Below are positions 38,641 to 50,509 of a DNA stretch of 64,000 bases, one piece after another. Under the pieces are notes generated by a model. That model did no database searches. It was not told the origin of the DNA and saw nothing but the letters and a program-made list of their open reading frames with translations. Source of the DNA: Saxidomus purpurata (taxonomy: Eukaryota > Mollusca > Bivalvia > Venerida > Veneridae); assembly GCA_022818135.1 (NCBI GenBank), contig JAFMSR010000012.1, positions 4,782,456-4,846,455 of the forward strand. The letters are read 5' to 3'. Position numbers and translations under genes: made by a program. Each line of letters starts with the position of its first letter. The first letter of the stretch is position 1.

Positions 38641-39344
38641 TACTTCCGACATCATATGAACAATTCAGTTTTTCCGAAACCGGAAGTGCAATGTTAATGA
38701 ACTAAACTTTGTGAATCTATTCAACTGAAGGAAGCATTGTTTAGACTTTTTAAATGTGTAATGCTTAACTCATAGATCCTTAAAATCGATATTTTCCACA
38801 ACATGAGAGGCAATGAGAATGCCTTGTCATAAGGTTTGACAGCGAACACTTGACATAATCTTAAAATATGTTCTCTCGCTGGGTGACACGGATATCTACA
38901 AAGCATCTTGCCACTTGATTATTGCCACAATTTAATTTCAAAGTAAATCTGTAGCTAGTGCGATTTAAACTTTGGAGAACTTTTCCCATTTTCCTTGCGA
39001 GGTGAAATGGATTTCATTTGTTGAGAAAACATCTTTTTACAAAGTATCTGACTCAATCATTAAACATGAATATCAAACAAAAATAATTTAATCTAAACTT
39101 TTCAATATTATTTTGAAAGGTTCACATGGCAAAATGTTAAACTTAATTCTCTGAGTGTTTGTGAAGTATCAGTTAGGTTCTGAGTATCTTGATTGAACAT
39201 AATTGTTAATTTTCCTACATACCTTTATATTTGCATAGGTTTGATTGATTTTAAGTGTACATGTAGCTGATGATTTAGGAATTCTTTATATCGTGTTATA
39301 TACATGTACATTGATACTCTGAAAATGAATAATATTGATCATTG

Positions 39345-39715
39345 TGACAGTCTTAGAGTATATCATACACATGTACTTCGATATTTTTATCATACCTGCC
39401 TACGATTTCTTTTATATTTGTTGATCACAAGCAAGAGCCTGAGGTTTCTTGTTCCCTCCACAAGGTCCCGAATGCAGAACAGTATTTGAACCCCTGCCGG
39501 CAACAATCACGATTCCTGTGCTCGTACGATAACAAGTGTGAGGACTGTTACTCTGGACATTTAAATTTCCCGATTAACTGTCTATTATTGTCCAGAATAA
39601 TCAGCCAATTATTGCAGTCAGTAACATAAACATTCGAAACATCCCCATTATCAGCTAGACTTCGGATTTTACAGAACTGGTCTCTGTCGAACTGTTTCAA
39701 TTTCCGTAAATTGTT
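39345..39715 (-). pseudogene. Relic A: decayed 3' end of a B-box/propeller gene
   Basis: Minus-strand pieces match the last propeller blades of the intact genes. KQFDRDQFCKIRSLA and YVTDCNNWLIILDNNRQL lie at 39,700-39,560, then in another frame TCYRTSTGIVIVAGRGSNTV and GGNKKPQALACDQ lie at 39,535-39,420. The segment between GP and GGNKK is deleted, and stops or frame changes separate the pieces. It lies upstream of gene 1, in the same orientation. The upstream extension of the open frame to 40,042 has no homology. Confidence 0.85.
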
Positions 39716-40149
39716 TGTGAATATAAAGATATACGTATAATTGTATTTATAACTTGAAATTTTGCTATTCTTTAGCTTGATTCTCACTGTTTGCCTTAGA
39801 ACATGCATCTTTAATCCTGTATGATTGATCCCTAATAAATATGGATATGCAGAAGGTTTTGCCAAGAGTTTTCCTTTATCCACATAGATATGTATACATT
39901 GTATTAGATTTAAAATCTTCTTTTCTGAAACTATAATGTAAAGACCTTTATTATAATAATTATGTTCCTTATTTTTTGCATGTATCATCATGACTATTAA
40001 GTTAAACTGCAAGTCAAGACTCTCCAGAGATATTCTCTTCAATTAATCTTATATTTTGAAAATCATCATTTATTGAATTTGCGTGCTTTATCAAATTGGT
40101 AGAAAACACTGTTTACCTTGGTCCTCCTGCATAGATAAGTTGAATTATC

Positions 40150-42375
40150 ACTGGCCGCAATTATCCACACTGGGCACCATGGACTATGGCATACACTGGT
40201 CACCATGGTCTACACAGGTCGCCTTGGTCTATAGTATACAATGGTCACCATGGCCTACATTCCCATTGCTTTTCAATGATGACAATCATCTACACTGGTC
40301 ACCATGGACTTAATTTATTATCATGGTCAACAATGGTAGCCATCATCTAAAAACGGACCATGACGGTTAATACATGAAATCATTGTCTACTTTTGTCACC
40401 TTGGTCTACACTGGTCATAATCATCTGCATCGTACATCAAAATCTACACTCGTCAGCATTGACCTCACTGGTCACGACGTCCTACACAAGGCACTATTTT
40501 TCTCCACTGATCACCTTGGTCTTAATTGGTCACTTTGGTCAACATGGGCACCATTGTCAACAATAGCCAGCATGTTCAACACTGACCAGATAAGTCTACT
40601 ACAATCACCATGACAACATAATCATCAACACTGGTCACCATCGTCTTCAATAGTCACAATGGTTCTCACGGGACACTATGGTTTACACTCGTCTTATTCA
40701 TCAACACTGGTCATCATCATCTACACTGGTCACTATAGTCTACACTTATCTTAATCATCAACACTGGTCAACATGATCTACACTGGTCACCATAGTCTAC
40801 ACTGGTCACCATCGTCTACACTGGTCAACATTGTCTACACTTATCTTAATAATCAACACTGGTCACCATCGTTAACACTGGTCACCATAGTCTACACTTA
40901 TCTTAATAATCGACATTGGTCACCATCGTCAACACTGGTCACCGTAGTCTACACTTATCTTAATCATCAACACTGGTCAACATCGTCTACACTAGTCACC
41001 ATAGTCTACACTTATCTTAATAATCAACACTGGTCACCATCGTTAACACTGGTCACCATAGTCTACACTTATCTTAATAATCAACACTGGTCACCATCGT
41101 TAACACTGGTCACCATAGTCTACACTTATCTTAATAATCAACACTGGTCACCATCGTTAACACAGGTCACCATCGTTAACAACAGTCTACACTTATCTTA
41201 ATAATCAACATTGGTTACCATCGTCAACACTGGTCACCATAGTCTACAATTATCTTAATCATCAACACTGGTCAACATCGTCCACACTAGTCGCCGTCGT
41301 CTACACTGGTCAACATCGTCTACACTAGTCACCATAGTCTACACTTATCTTAATCATCAACACTGGTCACCATCGTCAACACTGGTCACCATTGTCTACA
41401 CTTATCTTAATCATCAACACTGGTCAATATCGTCTACACTAGTCACCATAGTCTACACTTATCTTAATCATCAACACTGATCAACATCGTCTACACTAGT
41501 CGCCGTCGTCTACACTGGTCACCATCGTCTACACTGGTCATCATCGTCTACACTAGTAACCATAGTCTACACTTATCTTAATCATAAACACTGGTCACCA
41601 TCGTTAACACTGGTCATCATAGTCTACACTTATCTTAATCATCAACACTGGTCAACATCGTCTACACTAGTCACCATAGTCTACACTTATCTTAATCATC
41701 AACACTGGTCAACATCGTCTACACTGGTCACCGTCGTCTACACTGGTCACCATAGTCTACACTGGTCACCATCGTCTACACTGGTCATCATCGTCTACAC
41801 TAGTCACCATAGTCTACACTTTTCTTAATCATCAACACTGGTCACCATCGTCTGAACTGGTCACCATAGTCTACACTTTTCTTAATCATCAACACTGGTC
41901 AACATCGTCTACACTAGTCAGCATAGTTCTCACTGGTCACAATTAACTGCACTGTTCACCATGGTCAACATTTATCACTATGATTCTCACTGGTCACAAT
42001 TACATGCACTGGTCACCATGGTCTACACAATACATCACTGTTTAATATTGTCACACTGGTTTACACTGGCTAATATCACCTAAAATAGAAATCATAGTCT
42101 ACACTCGTCACCATGGACTACAATGGTCACAATGATCTTCACTTCTTACAATCATCTCCACCGATCACAATGGATCACACTGGTCACCATGGTCTACAAT
42201 GACCATCATGGTCTACATTTGTCAATATGATATACACTGGTCATCTTGGTTTACATTGTTTAACTTGGTCTAAAAGGGGCATCATGGTCTACAATGGTAA
42301 CCTTGGTCTACATTGATCACCATGAAATACACTGGTCACCAATGGCCTGTACTAGTCAGCATAGTCTACACAGGT
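40150..42375 (+). repeat. 19-bp minisatellite array 2 with a 57-bp higher-order repeat
   Basis: The basic unit is TGGTCACCATGGTCTACAC (19 bp). Between about 40,690 and 41,930 three variants are locked into a 57-bp unit (CACTTATCTTAATAATCAA, CACTGGTCACCATCGTTAA, CACTGGTCACCATAGTCTA) repeated many times. Both edges (before 40,690 and after 41,930) are degenerate 19-mers. Because 57 is a multiple of 3, long frames stay open (40,773-41,201); I treat them as artefacts. Confidence 0.95.
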
Positions 42376-42748
42376 CGCACGCAAAAACTAGCAAAAAAAG
42401 ACAGCATTAAAATTAAGGTAGAAAATTCACATATCCTACATGAATCATCAGGTGGTCGTTGTTTTTTTTGACAAGGTGAAATTGGCTTTTTGGTACACAT
42501 CCTGATTATCATAAGTATAATATTTTCCTTAATATAGAAAAAACACATTTTGTCCTGAACAATTTATTTTGAACTAAAGAGCAATGCCAAATTAGTATAG
42601 CATTATTTACAACAGTTTTTTAATATTGCATAAATATGATTGATTTTAAGTGTAGCTGAATATAGTGAGATGATTGAAGTATTTTTATCATGTTATGTAC
42701 ATGGACATGATAACTCTGAAATGTATTATTTTGATCAGTAAGTCGGTC

Positions 42749-43666
42749 TTAGAATGTATCATATACTTCGATGCTGTTTTCCCACCGATTTCCTATAATC
42801 ATTTTGGACATTTGTAGATCACAAGCAACAGCTTGGCATCTCTTGTTCCCTCCATCAGACATGAGTACCTCTCCTATCAGTTTCTCACTAGGTCCAAACT
42901 GTAGCACATTATTTGAACCCTTACCAGCAACTATCACGCTTCCTGTGCTGGTACGATAACAATGGTCAAGATTTCTTAACTTTTGGCCATTGACTTTCCC
43001 AATAAGTTGTCCATTGTCGTCCAGAATTATCAGTCCATTTTTCCAGCCAGTAACATAAATCTTCGAACCATCTTCAGATACAGCTATACTTCTGATGTCA
43101 GAGAACAATGTCTGTCCTAACTGGTCATAAGCGAACTGTTTTAGCTTCTTTCCGGTTATGCTGCATATATACACCGCTGTTTCGTTATCTGAAATGAACA
43201 GTCTGTCTTTTGCATACGCCAGTCCATAACAGCCGAAATCCAGCTTAATTTGTTTGATTTTTGTCATTTCGCTGCCGGCTGAAATGAAATGTATTTCTTT
43301 CCGTGATTGCATGCTTACAGCAACTTGCTGGTTATCGATGGGACAAACTTGCCATGGGTTATAAGGAAGATCCAAGAAGCACGTGACTTTATATGTGGAC
43401 CTGTGTAAACGTTTCAGTCTCCTGTTACTGACATCGCTAAGTATTATTGTTCCATCCTCCAGAACACAAACACTTACTATGTTACACTCACATTTGTCTG
43501 ATGCAACGTTAACATTGAAGGTTGTTTTCCCTTTGGTTAGGAGTAAAGCATCTCTCAACAGAACTTCTCCTAACACATTCATTTCTTTTAGTAACGTCTG
43601 TATGTTCTGATCACGTGTAAAGTCAATGTCTTTCCTTTGGAAACAAGACTTACCTTTTTTCGATAG
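42749..43666 (-). pseudogene. Relic B: truncated C-terminal exon of a B-box/propeller gene
   Basis: From KSCFQRKD to the stop (43,652-42,749) the propeller region is open and closely matches genes 1-3, with six blades preserved. Upstream of that the copy has one extra G (near 43,653) in the AAAAAAG run that shifts the frame. Homology to the paralogues stops at 43,666, after CGATAG read on the plus strand. The coiled coil and B-box exon are missing. The break abuts dispersed repeat R2. An ATG in the repeat would give a 318-aa frame, but it has no splice or promoter support. Confidence 0.85.
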
Positions 43667-43710
43667 TATTGTATGTGCGTGCAATCCGCACAATGCCATT
43701 ATCAATATAA

Positions 43711-43756
<46 letters not shown>

Positions 43757-44400
43757 CTTTTTTTCATGAAGGTTACATATCAGACATACAAGGATTTACA
43801 TGTAAATCAAAATACATCTTATTTTCATATGGCCTTCAACAATGTAAAAGAAGAATTAAAATGCAACAACAATAACATACCGTCGATAGAGAAATATGAA
43901 AAAAAATATGATTTGCTAGTTATACATTTCAATTTAACAATAATATTTTTTAAAAGTCTATTTGTTTAGCAAAGTTAGATATGACAAAAGTAAGACAAAA
44001 ATTGTTTAAATTGTTGAAGCTTTCTTTTGATACGACAGACACTCAAAAATTTAGTCCAAAAGTTAGTGCGGAAATATATTTTTAGAAGTAAATTTATGAT
44101 TTAGAACAATATTTTTTTCATATGGCCTTCAACAATATAAAAGAAGACTTAAAATGCAACAACAATCTCCTTTGCAGAGTTACCGTTCCTTACACTCACT
44201 ATCATAATGATAGCCGATAGTGTAAGAGAGTGTGCCATTATATGTAAGAGTGTATTCTATTGGCCCATAGAATATTCAGCATAAGATTAATAAGGGTCAC
44301 TTTTGATTGGGTCGTCACTACTTGCTTATACGATGACCTCAACAAATTGACGTCGCACTCAACGTGTATTTCGCGCGAAAAAGATTTTTCTTCATTTTTA
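43667..44400 (+). repeat. Dispersed repeat R2, copy 2, with an (AAT)n microsatellite inside
   Basis: GTATGTGCGTGCAATCCGCA opens the copy at the relic B break. An (AAT)n tract of about 43 bp follows at 43,711-43,753. The rest of R2 (GTAAGAGTGTATTCTATTGG onwards) resumes near 44,240 and ends near 44,400. The intervening ~480 bp is AT-rich and not matched elsewhere in the window. Confidence 0.7.
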
Positions 44401-44439
44401 TTCTTCAAATATCATTTTAATTCAGCTTATTAGAAACAA

Positions 44440-45315
44440 GTGTAATAAAGGGAATAAATTGAAGAGGTCTCCATTTGAATTGGAGACCTCTATTATTGTT
44501 TTACAGCATGCAAGAAATAAATTAATGATATCAAAAATTATTTTTGAGAGGTCTATAATTGAATTGTACCGCGCTTCAATTGTTTTATTTGAGAGCTCCC
44601 TATTTCAAGGTTGTTAATGGATTGCGATTAACAATATTGAAGCGCGGTACAATTAAATTAGAGACCTCTCTAAAAATATTGATATCGTTAATTCATTTCT
44701 TGCGTGTTGTAAAACAATTAAAGAGGTCTGTAATTCAATTTGATTATAGATATCTCTAAACCAACAAGCGAATTTAATCCTTAATTGATTTGTAGACCTC
44801 TCCAAATATTTTACAGAGCTCTCCAAATATTTTAAGATCTCTTCAAATACTTTAGTATGTGTAGATTTGGCATGTATTAACATCGAATTCAAGTTATCTA
44901 AAATTGAATTTCACCGCGCTCAAATTGATTTAGAGAGGTCTCTCTCTTGAATTCAAGAACTCAATAAATTAATTTGTAGCGAGCTATAAAACAATTAGGG
45001 ATGTCTTCAAATAAAAAAGAGACCTCTTCAATCCAATTGCAGAGCTCTTAAAACAGCTGAATTACACCTTAATTTTTGATAACTTCAATTGAATTGGAGA
45101 GGTCTACAATTAATTAATTGCACGCTTTAAATCAATTTTTGATATCAAAAATTGACTTAGAAAGCTGTCCAAATATTTAAAGACCTCTCTATTACAATTA
45201 GTGCGCGCTGTAATTATTTGGAGTTATCTCTAATTGAAATTGATACCTCTAAAGTTATTTGAAGAGCTCTCCAAATATTTAAAGACCTCTTCAAATATTT
45301 GAGTATATGTATATT
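44440..45315. repeat. Palindromic AGAGGTCT/AGACCTCT array
   Basis: The words AGAGGTCT, GAGACCTCT, GAGCTCT and the palindrome-like GAATTGGAGACCTCT occur about twenty times in both orientations, separated by AT-rich spacers of 15-40 bases (such as CAATTGAATTG and CCAAATATTT). GCGCGGTACAATT also occurs in both orientations (44,566 and 44,641). The segment 44,805-44,875 recurs at 45,255-45,320. It replaces the 3' flank of gene 2 that gene 1 and gene 3 retain. Confidence 0.8.
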
Positions 45316-45824
45316 TGGCGTTCCATACATTTCCACGTTAAAAATTTGAAATCAATCTGTATTTCAGAATATCCGCTATTGAATAATTTAATATTTAGAG
45401 AATTTTTCCCATTTTCCCTTCATCAGGTGACAAACGTTTCACTTGAAGAGAATATATTTTACAAGATAATTTACTAAATCATTATAGATGTGTCCAAATA
45501 TAGTAAATTTCTAATCAGATGAGAAAATTTGGAGAAAATCTTGTAAAAATTAATCTGAAACATGTTCATTGCCAGGACAAATAGTAAAGAAAAGCAAAGC
45601 TCTTATACTAATGGATTTCTAAACTATCAATTACTTAGTATCTTTATGGAACAACATTGTTTAGTGATTCATTTTCCTACAATCAGTTTTATTTGCATAG
45701 CTTCAATTGGTTTTAAGTGTAGTTGAATACAGTGAGATGATTAAAGTCATTTTATCATGTTATGTACATGTACATGATTACTCTGAAATGTTCTAGTATT
45801 GTCTTTTATAATTGTTTGTCCGTC

Positions 45825-48800
45825 TTAGAGTATATCATATACTTCGATGTTGTTGCTTACACTCCTTCCTACAATCATTTTGGACATTTGTAGATCACAA
45901 GCAACAGCTTGACATCTCTTGTTCCCTCCATCAGACATGAGCACCTCACCTATCAGTTTCCCACTAGGTCCAAACTGTAGCAAATTATTTGAACCCGCAA
46001 CAGCAACAATTACGCTTCCTGTGCTTGTACGATAACAACTCCAAGGATTTCTTAACTCTTGGCCATTGAATTTCCATATAAGCTGTCCATAAATGTTCAG
46101 AATTATAAGTCCATTATTCCAGTCAGTAACATAAATCTTTGAACCGTCTTCAGATACAGCTATACTTCTGATGTCAGAGAACAATCTCTTTCCTAACTGG
46201 TCGTAAGCGAGCTGTTTCAGCTTCTTTCCTGATACGCTACATATATACACCGCTTTTTCGTAATCTGAAATGAACAGTTTGTCATTTGCATACGCCAGTC
46301 CAGAACAGTTGAAATCCAGTTTAATTTGCTTAATTTTTGTCATTTTACTGTCGACTGAAATGAAATGTATTTCTCTCATGTCTTTCAAGCTAACAGCAAC
46401 TTGCTGTTTATCAATGGAACAAACCTGCCATGGCTTCACACGAAGATCCAAGAAGTCTGTGACTGTATATGTGGACCTGTGTAAACGTTTCAGTGTCCTG
46501 TTACTGATATCGCTCAGTATGATTGTTCCATCCTCAAGAACACAAACACTTACTATGTTACAGTCACCGTTGTCTGATGCAGCATTTACATTGTAGGTCG
46601 TTTTTCCTCTGGTCAAGAGTAAAGCATCTCGCAACAGAACTTCTCCTAACACATTCATCTCTTTTAGTAACGACTGTATGTTCTGATCACGTGTGAAGTC
46701 AATGTCTTTCCTTTGGAAACAAGACTTACTTTTTTCGATAGATTTTCTCGCATCTCTGGTAACATTTTTGTCCTTTTTGGCATTCACAAACTCCTGGGAA
46801 ACATTATTTCTGGCAGATGCTTGCTTGTCTATAGCTGAACAAACACTGGCTTTGTTTGTCTGTATAAGTCCCATGTTTCTCTCAATCTCAGTTATCAGCG
46901 TCTTGAATTTTTCTTCAATCTCGGCGACAGATTTCTGCTCCAGCTGATCCAGTCTGGCATTGATTTCTTCTCTGAACTTTTTGATTTCTTCCAATGATTC
47001 AGCCTTCATTTTAAAGAGTCGTTGTTTTTCCTGTTTGAAGTAATCAAGTTGTTCAGTTAATGATCTAGCGACTGACTCCAGTTTCTGTTGCATGTCTCTT
47101 GAAGCTGGTAAACTTCTGTTGTTTTGTATGAACTCAGGTATGAAAAAGATGTCCTGGCATGACCTTGAAAATATAATGGATTAATTCAGTTATATCAACT
47201 GATTTGATTTAAAATTAAAGTTAGGGAGATATTTCTACTGAGATTTGTCTCTTTCGTTATTTAAGGTGATATCGGATTGTTAAACTGTCTTAATCAGTCA
47301 GCCAAGGGATATATCAAAGAAAACCCATTCAAGCAAGAGCGTTCTTAGTATTCGATATCCTTTAATATAGACAGATTCATACAGGTGGCTCCTTAATTAA
47401 GATATCATAACTGTATTTATAACCAGCCAAAACATAGAGTTACAGGAACAAATAACGATATACTAATAAACATAAATCTTGTTTCAGTGAAATTCGGGAA
47501 GATGCAAGAGCCAGAGACTTGCTTCACATACTTCCAGCAAGCGCTTGTTTTTTCCGTAGAGACAAAATGGTAATCGACCATATTTAGCTCGACTCTTTGA
47601 AGAATAAGGAGGCTATTGCAGGCTACGGCGTCTGCGTTGGTTAAAGCTTTTCCCATCATCCACTGTCCGTCTTCCGTCCGTCCTTTGTTCCAAACGACAT
47701 CTCCTCTGAAACCACTGGGCCAATGTTTACTTGGCAGAGATGTTCCTTGCATGAAGCTCTACCAATTGTTATATTGTTCAAAGAGATACATTCCTTACAG
47801 AACTCCGTTTGCTATGGTAACAAATAGGAAAAACTTCTTCTCTGAACCACAAGGCTTGGAGCTAAAATATTTGGCATGTAGCATTGCCTACTAGACCTCT
47901 ACCAAGATTGTTCAAATCATGACCCTGGGGTCAAAATTGACCCTGCTCTTGGGTTCACTTGATATTACATAGGTTTCTATTAGAAAAAACTTTAAAAATC
48001 TTCTTCTCATAAACCACAATAGCATTGTCTAAGTGACCTCTACCAAGTTTGTTCAATTCATGCTCCACGCCCATGGGGTCATTTGTTTTTAATATACATA
48101 TATTGGAAAACATTTAAAAATCTTCTTCCCCCAAACCACAAAGAATAGTGCTTAGATATCTAGTGTGTAACAGTGTCTAGTGGACATCTTCAAGTTTGTT
48201 CAAATCATTCCCCCGAGGTCAAAATTTACCCTGCCCTTGGGTCACTTGTCTTTATATAGAGTTAACCGGTGACTTAGACTTAAAACTAGTGTTTTCATTA
48301 AGCAAGCAGTGATCCCCTAGAAGCCAGTTACTTACTTAGAAACAACTTAGTTCCTTAGCAACCAGTGACTTCCCCTAGCAACCAGTGACTTTCTAAGCAA
48401 CTACTGACTCCCTACAGCAACAAGTGACTTCCTTGGGCAAATGTACTTGTACTCAGGTGAACGATATAGGGCCATCATTGCCCCTCTTATTTATAAATGC
48501 TTATAACTATACCACTTCAAACCGCGCATACTTGTTTCTCATGGCAATATACACAACTGCAGCAAGTCATATAACTCTGTCAATCGTATTTGCGTTATGC
48601 GCAAACTTGACTTCAGTTATAACTTCAGTTATAACTTTTCTCAATACATCTTCATCAAACTTTCAAATCATTTTGCTTATGACAACATGGTTGTGATGCA
48701 GCCACAAGTTTAGTTCAAGGTCACATTTTACAAAGGTATGTCCCTTTTTGTACTTAGATTTTGTCAAGATATGATTTTGCCATTTCTAAATATTTCTTCA

Positions 48801-49318
48801 TTAAACTTTCAAATTATATTGCTTATGACAACATGCTATATCTCTTCCCCTATCTCTAACCCCATACCCCACCCGTTTTCCCGTACTCTAACCCCATCCC
48901 CAACCCTCTAACCCCAGCCTCTTACCTCCACCCTGTACAGAAAAAATAACATTAGGAAAAAATAAGTACGTGTAAATTACCTGTGTTCTATCGCCATACA
49001 TGTAGAGCAGCCGACATCATCGTGGTTCTGACAGTACATATCTACATGTTTGTGACTATGTCTGTTACATATCTCTGTTGGTACTGGCGGAAGTTGCTGA
49101 TGGGATACCGAAGGAAACTGTCCTTTGTCGACAATCGTGTGTACAGTCAGTAACGGAACATCCTCGTGCACTTTGACGCATGTCAAACAATAATAGTCAC
49201 TGCACTGAACGCAATATGTCTCCGCTTCTGTGTTTTTACCTTTACCCTTGCATACTGTACAAAGCAGATCAAATGTTTCATCAGAAAGTGTTTTTGTATC
49301 CTTGCTTTTAGACGCCAT
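45825..49318 (-). CDS. B-box / coiled-coil / beta-propeller protein, gene 2 (RING-less TRIM-like)
   Basis: Exon 1 49,318-48,981 and exon 2 47,163-45,825, 558 aa, with exon lengths identical to gene 1 (338 and 1,339). The zinc ligands of both B-boxes are all kept. The coiled coil (about 137-218, MQQKLESVARSLTEQ onwards) is unbroken. The propeller starts about residue 314 and ends NNIEVYDIL. The intron is 1.8 kb, enlarged by a copy of repeat R1 (about 47,585-48,260) and further low-complexity sequence. The intron ends are conserved with gene 1 and gene 3 (donor ACAG|GTA, acceptor TTTTCAAG). Function is inferred only from domain build: a scaffold or RNA/ligand-binding adaptor, perhaps in innate defence as proposed for expanded bivalve TRIM-like families. 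Confidence 0.92.
47585..48260 (+). repeat. Dispersed repeat R1, copy in the intron of gene 2
   Basis: GTCCGTCTTCCGTCCGTCC, CTGAAACCAC, TGTTCCTTGCATGAAGCTCT, ACCACAAGGCTTGGAGCT, CATGTAGCATTGCC and TGGGGTCAAAATTGACCCTG match in order the copy at 63,080-63,960. Within it, the block ending in the GGTCACTTG word is itself repeated about every 120 bp. Confidence 0.85.
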
Positions 49319-49640
49319 CCTAATTTCGATATCAGATTTCAACAAATTTAAACACAATTTGATGAAATCTACTTGATCAACATCGTATTAAAAACAAAAC
49401 GTAACAAATAATGGAGTTATAAAGATTAGAAATTATTCAGCCGCTGATCACTTTAAGTCCCTTTTAACGCCCAGAACGCATCACTCGGGGATGAATGCGC
49501 TGAAAAATGACATAAGTATAAAATTTATTATATTTTATCAGTAGGCTGAATCATTTCAAGAAAATATTTAAAGTGTATACTTCCGAGATCTTATGAACAA
49601 TTCAGTTTTTCCAAAACCGGAAGTGCTGTGATTAAGAACT
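49319..49640 (-). promoter_or_regulatory. Conserved 5' proximal block of gene 2
   Basis: Same block as upstream of genes 1 and 3. TTTATAAC at 49,416-49,423 lies about 100 bases from the ATG. An adjacent GATCAGCGGCTGAATAA word (reverse strand) is also shared. Offered as a candidate core promoter on position and conservation only. Confidence 0.4.
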
Positions 49641-49668
49641 CAACTTATGTGAATCTATTCTGAAGCAT

Positions 49669-50005
49669 TATAAAAAAAAAAAAAAAATAATAAAAAATAA
49701 TAATAAATTTCTTTATTTTACGAAGGTATTACACATTAGTTAGTAACAAATACATATTCTTATTTACAAGTGGCCATCGATAAAACTAAAAAGAAAATAA
49801 AGCAAATACAAAACTATCAAGTGGAATAAACACATAATTAAAAACACACATGTCAGAAACAAACATATGATTCATGTACACCCGACAAACACTCCTTAAA
49901 AAGTCATTCACTCAGTAACGGATCTGTGATATTGTGTTGAGTGCAGTGACTATTATTGTTTGACATGCGTCAAAGTGCACGAGGATGTTCCGTTACTGAG
50001 TGAAG
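49669..50005 (+). mobile_element. Insertion with A-rich start and antisense B-box shard
   Basis: Genes 1 and 3 read GCATTGTTTAGAC (or ACATTGTTTAGAC) without a break. In gene 2 the same site is split by about 335 bp starting with a poly-A/AAT tract (49,671-49,707) followed by TTTCTTTATTTTACGAAGGT. The right end contains the B-box exon shard described separately. No clear target duplication is seen. Confidence 0.65.
49928..49998 (+). pseudogene. Antisense shard of a B-box exon
   Basis: On the plus strand 49,930-49,998 reads YCVECSDYYCLTCVKVHEDV, then PLL, the centre of B-box 1, while all genes of the cluster are on the minus strand. The CVEC spelling matches gene 3 and not the adjacent gene 2 (CVQC). 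A stop precedes it in frame and homology ends on both sides, so it is not expressed as such. Confidence 0.85.
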
Positions 50006-50509
50006 GAGTTGTTTAGACTTTTAAATGCGTAATACCAAACTCATAGACACTTGAAATCAAGCCAAACTGTCCGCACCAGCTACTTTCCTTTATTATTAGT
50101 TTCTTTCAAGGGCACGCGGTTCAGATCGAACTATTTGTCACTGAGGACAACTGTTTTGGCGGGAACGAGGTTTACCCAAAGTGACGGATATTTTTATCTG
50201 AACCAAGTGTCTCATGATAGAAACTTTTTTTGCAAACCGTCTTGCAATTTGAAATATATATTTAAATGCATTTACTTTTTGTCCTTTGAACCTTTAAACT
50301 AATTTTGAAAGTTTTAGTTTTACTTATTTTTGCATTAGTTTTAGGCATATAATTATACAACTATTAAGTCAGATACTTTGCAACAAATGAAATCCATGTT
50401 ACCTAGGGAATGATGCATTTAAATATAAAAACAAACGTTATTCAGATTCTGTGTTTGGGAAAGTGACGTTTGTTCTTAACGTTACGTCAACAGTAATTCA
50501 CGAGAGTCG

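Noticed and set aside
40773..41201. 142-residue open frame with a 19-residue repeat (HWSPS/LTLVTIV)
   Set aside because: It lies wholly in the 19/57-bp minisatellite; frames stay open because the unit is a multiple of 3. The same kind of frame appears in arrays 1 and 3 with no conserved start or stop.
42749..43705. A functional 318-aa propeller protein starting in the R2 repeat
   Set aside because: The start codon comes from the adjacent repeat, the B-box and coiled-coil parts are missing, and a frameshift sits at the join; no promoter is visible.
43673..43969. 98-codon frame with an Ile run
   Set aside because: The run is the (AAT)n microsatellite inside repeat R2.
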